Assembly: GCA_028714615.1 (NCBI GenBank)
Contig: JAQTMA010000208.1
Coordinates: 1 to 7,162 of the forward strand
DNA from: Anaerolineaceae bacterium
Lineage (GTDB): Bacteria > Chloroflexota > Anaerolineae > Anaerolineales > Anaerolineaceae
Direction of reading: 5' to 3'
DNA: 7,162 bases
A program made the position numbers and the translations under genes. Every line of letters starts with the position of its first letter. The stretch's first letter is position 1. The notes beneath the pieces were generated by a model. That model was given only the letters and a program-made list of their open reading frames with translations, was not told the DNA's origin and ran no database searches. Shown piece by piece: positions 6,878-7,162 of the stretch.

Positions 6878-6990
6878 CCACAACCCTCACCCCAACCCTC
6901 TCCCTGACAAGCACAGGGAGAGGGAGCAAAAGCACAGCAGACTCCCTCTCCCTGTGCTTGTCAGGGAGAGGGTTGGGGTGAGGGTTGTGG
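6878..6990. repeat. Perfect 49-bp inverted repeat with 15-nt spacer
   Basis: Arm 6878-6926 is the exact reverse complement of arm 6942-6990, separated by the 15-nt spacer 6927-6941. As RNA or single-stranded DNA this gives a 49-bp stem. It lies at the centre of the repeat element. It has no following U-tract, so it is not a canonical intrinsic terminator, though a stem this long downstream of kbl may still block transcription or protect the 3' end. Confidence 0.9.
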
Positions 6991-7111
6991 TGGATTCCAC
7001 AGTTGTCTTCGTCAGGAGAGGGTTGGGGTGAGGGTTGTGGTGGATTCCACAGTTGTCTTCGTCAGGGAGAGGGTTGGGGTGAGGGTTGTGGTGGATTCCA
7101 CAGTTGTCTTC
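6960..7111 (+). repeat. Three tandem copies of a 50-51-bp repeat
   Basis: The copies are 6960-7010 (51 bp), 7011-7060 (50 bp) and 7061-7111 (51 bp). They are identical except that the middle copy lacks one G in its first G-run (GTCAGGAGAG instead of GTCAGGGAGAG). A shortened fourth copy begins at 7112 (GTCAGGGAGG) and leads into the outer edge. The near identity suggests recent expansion by slippage or unequal recombination, and copy number may vary between strains. Confidence 0.9.
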
Positions 7112-7131
7112 GTCAGGGAGGGTGAGGGTTC

Positions 7132-7139
7132 AAGGAGGT
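7132..7139 (+). promoter_or_regulatory. Consensus Shine-Dalgarno of the next gene
   Basis: AAGGAGGT is a full match to the anti-Shine-Dalgarno sequence. It is followed by a 9-nt spacer and ATG 7149. It begins immediately after the outer edge of the repeat element. Confidence 0.6.
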
Positions 7140-7148
7140 AAATCCACC

Positions 7149-7162
7149 ATGCCACCTACCTA
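7149..7162 (+). CDS. Start of an unidentified downstream gene (first four codons)
   Basis: ATG 7149 follows a consensus ribosome binding site at good spacing. Only M-P-P-T and two bases of a fifth codon (TA) are in the window, so the product cannot be named. A threonine dehydrogenase gene often accompanies kbl in bacteria, but nothing in these four codons supports or excludes it. Confidence 0.5.

Larger units (their letters stand above)
6748..7131. repeat. Nested inverted/tandem repeat element, about 384 bp, with C-rich left half and G-rich right half
   Basis: Most of the 427-bp gene-free stretch between kbl and the next gene is one repeat structure. On the left the module appears in inverted orientation: an outer 15-bp edge (6748-6762), a 47-bp copy (6790-6836) and a copy inside the 49-bp arm (6878-6926). 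On the right it appears directly, as three tandem copies (6960-7111) and an outer 15-bp edge (7117-7131) that is the exact reverse complement of 6748-6762. The core motif CCCTCACCCCAACCCTCTCC is a kind of dispersed intergenic repeat I recall from many GC-rich bacterial genomes, often mis-annotated as small proteins. No transposase is encoded. It could be a MITE-like or REP-like element grown by local duplication. Nothing else is visible in 6722-6747. Confidence 0.85.

Noticed and set aside
6338..6883. 181-codon minus-strand frame antisense to kbl, entering the repeat
   Set aside because: It overlaps a clearly real gene, its start lies in the repeat, and its product matches no recognisable family.
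6837..7031. Small plus-strand frame with NPHPNPLP and VRERVGVRVVV peptides
   Set aside because: It is a translation of the repeat element itself. Such NPxPNPLP peptides are a familiar false protein from this repeat type, and there is no ribosome binding site or domain.
6960..7111. Tandem 50-51-bp repeats as a CRISPR array
   Set aside because: The copies are contiguous with no unique spacers, and inverted copies flank them. No cas gene is present.

Overview
The window looks like chromosomal DNA of a moderately GC-rich bacterium. The gene set is a DUF4388 protein paired with a CvnD/MglA-like GTPase, a GAF-GGDEF protein, a YegS/BmrU-type lipid kinase, a stand-alone Helicase_C_3-type protein and a Kbl-type PLP enzyme, followed by a C-rich/G-rich repeat of the 'CCCTCACCCCAACCC' type. 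This mix fits Chloroflexota (Anaerolineae-like) best. That assignment is inference from gene families, not from a marker gene. I see no rRNA, tRNA, CRISPR, transposase or phage gene.

Layout. Positions 1-1372 (minus strand) hold a two-gene signalling unit: a DUF4388 protein (560-1372), then after 24 bp a small Ras-like GTPase (1-535) whose 3' end lies outside the window. Positions 1373-1655 are a divergent control region. It has two well-formed sigma70-type promoters facing outward, each with a TATAAT -10 box and an exact 17-bp spacer, and a perfect 19-bp dyad just upstream of the rightward ribosome binding site. Positions 1656-6721 (plus strand) hold four closely spaced genes, with gaps of 26, 38 and 34 bp, probably one transcript: a GAF-GGDEF protein with a destroyed catalytic motif, a diacylglycerol-kinase-family lipid kinase, a helicase-associated-domain protein and a glycine C-acetyltransferase/BioF-like enzyme. 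Positions 6722-7148 carry no gene. They are filled by a nested inverted/tandem repeat element of about 384 bp. A strong Shine-Dalgarno and ATG directly at its right edge mark the start of another plus-strand gene that leaves the window after four codons.

How the genes may work together. The leftward pair (DUF4388 plus a GTPase lacking the usual G3 aspartate) resembles bacterial polarity/conservon-type GTPase switches. The first rightward gene probably binds c-di-GMP: its RxxD inhibitory site is intact and correctly spaced, while GGDEF reads GASRY, so it looks like a receptor rather than a cyclase. The divergent arrangement suggests co-regulation of two signalling modules. The lipid kinase, helicase-associated protein and aminoacyl-CoA condensing enzyme have no obvious shared pathway and may simply be co-transcribed.

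The main points for a second look are the receptor-like degenerate GGDEF protein, the 19-bp dyad in its leader, and the nested palindromic repeat array with G-quadruplex motifs on both strands.
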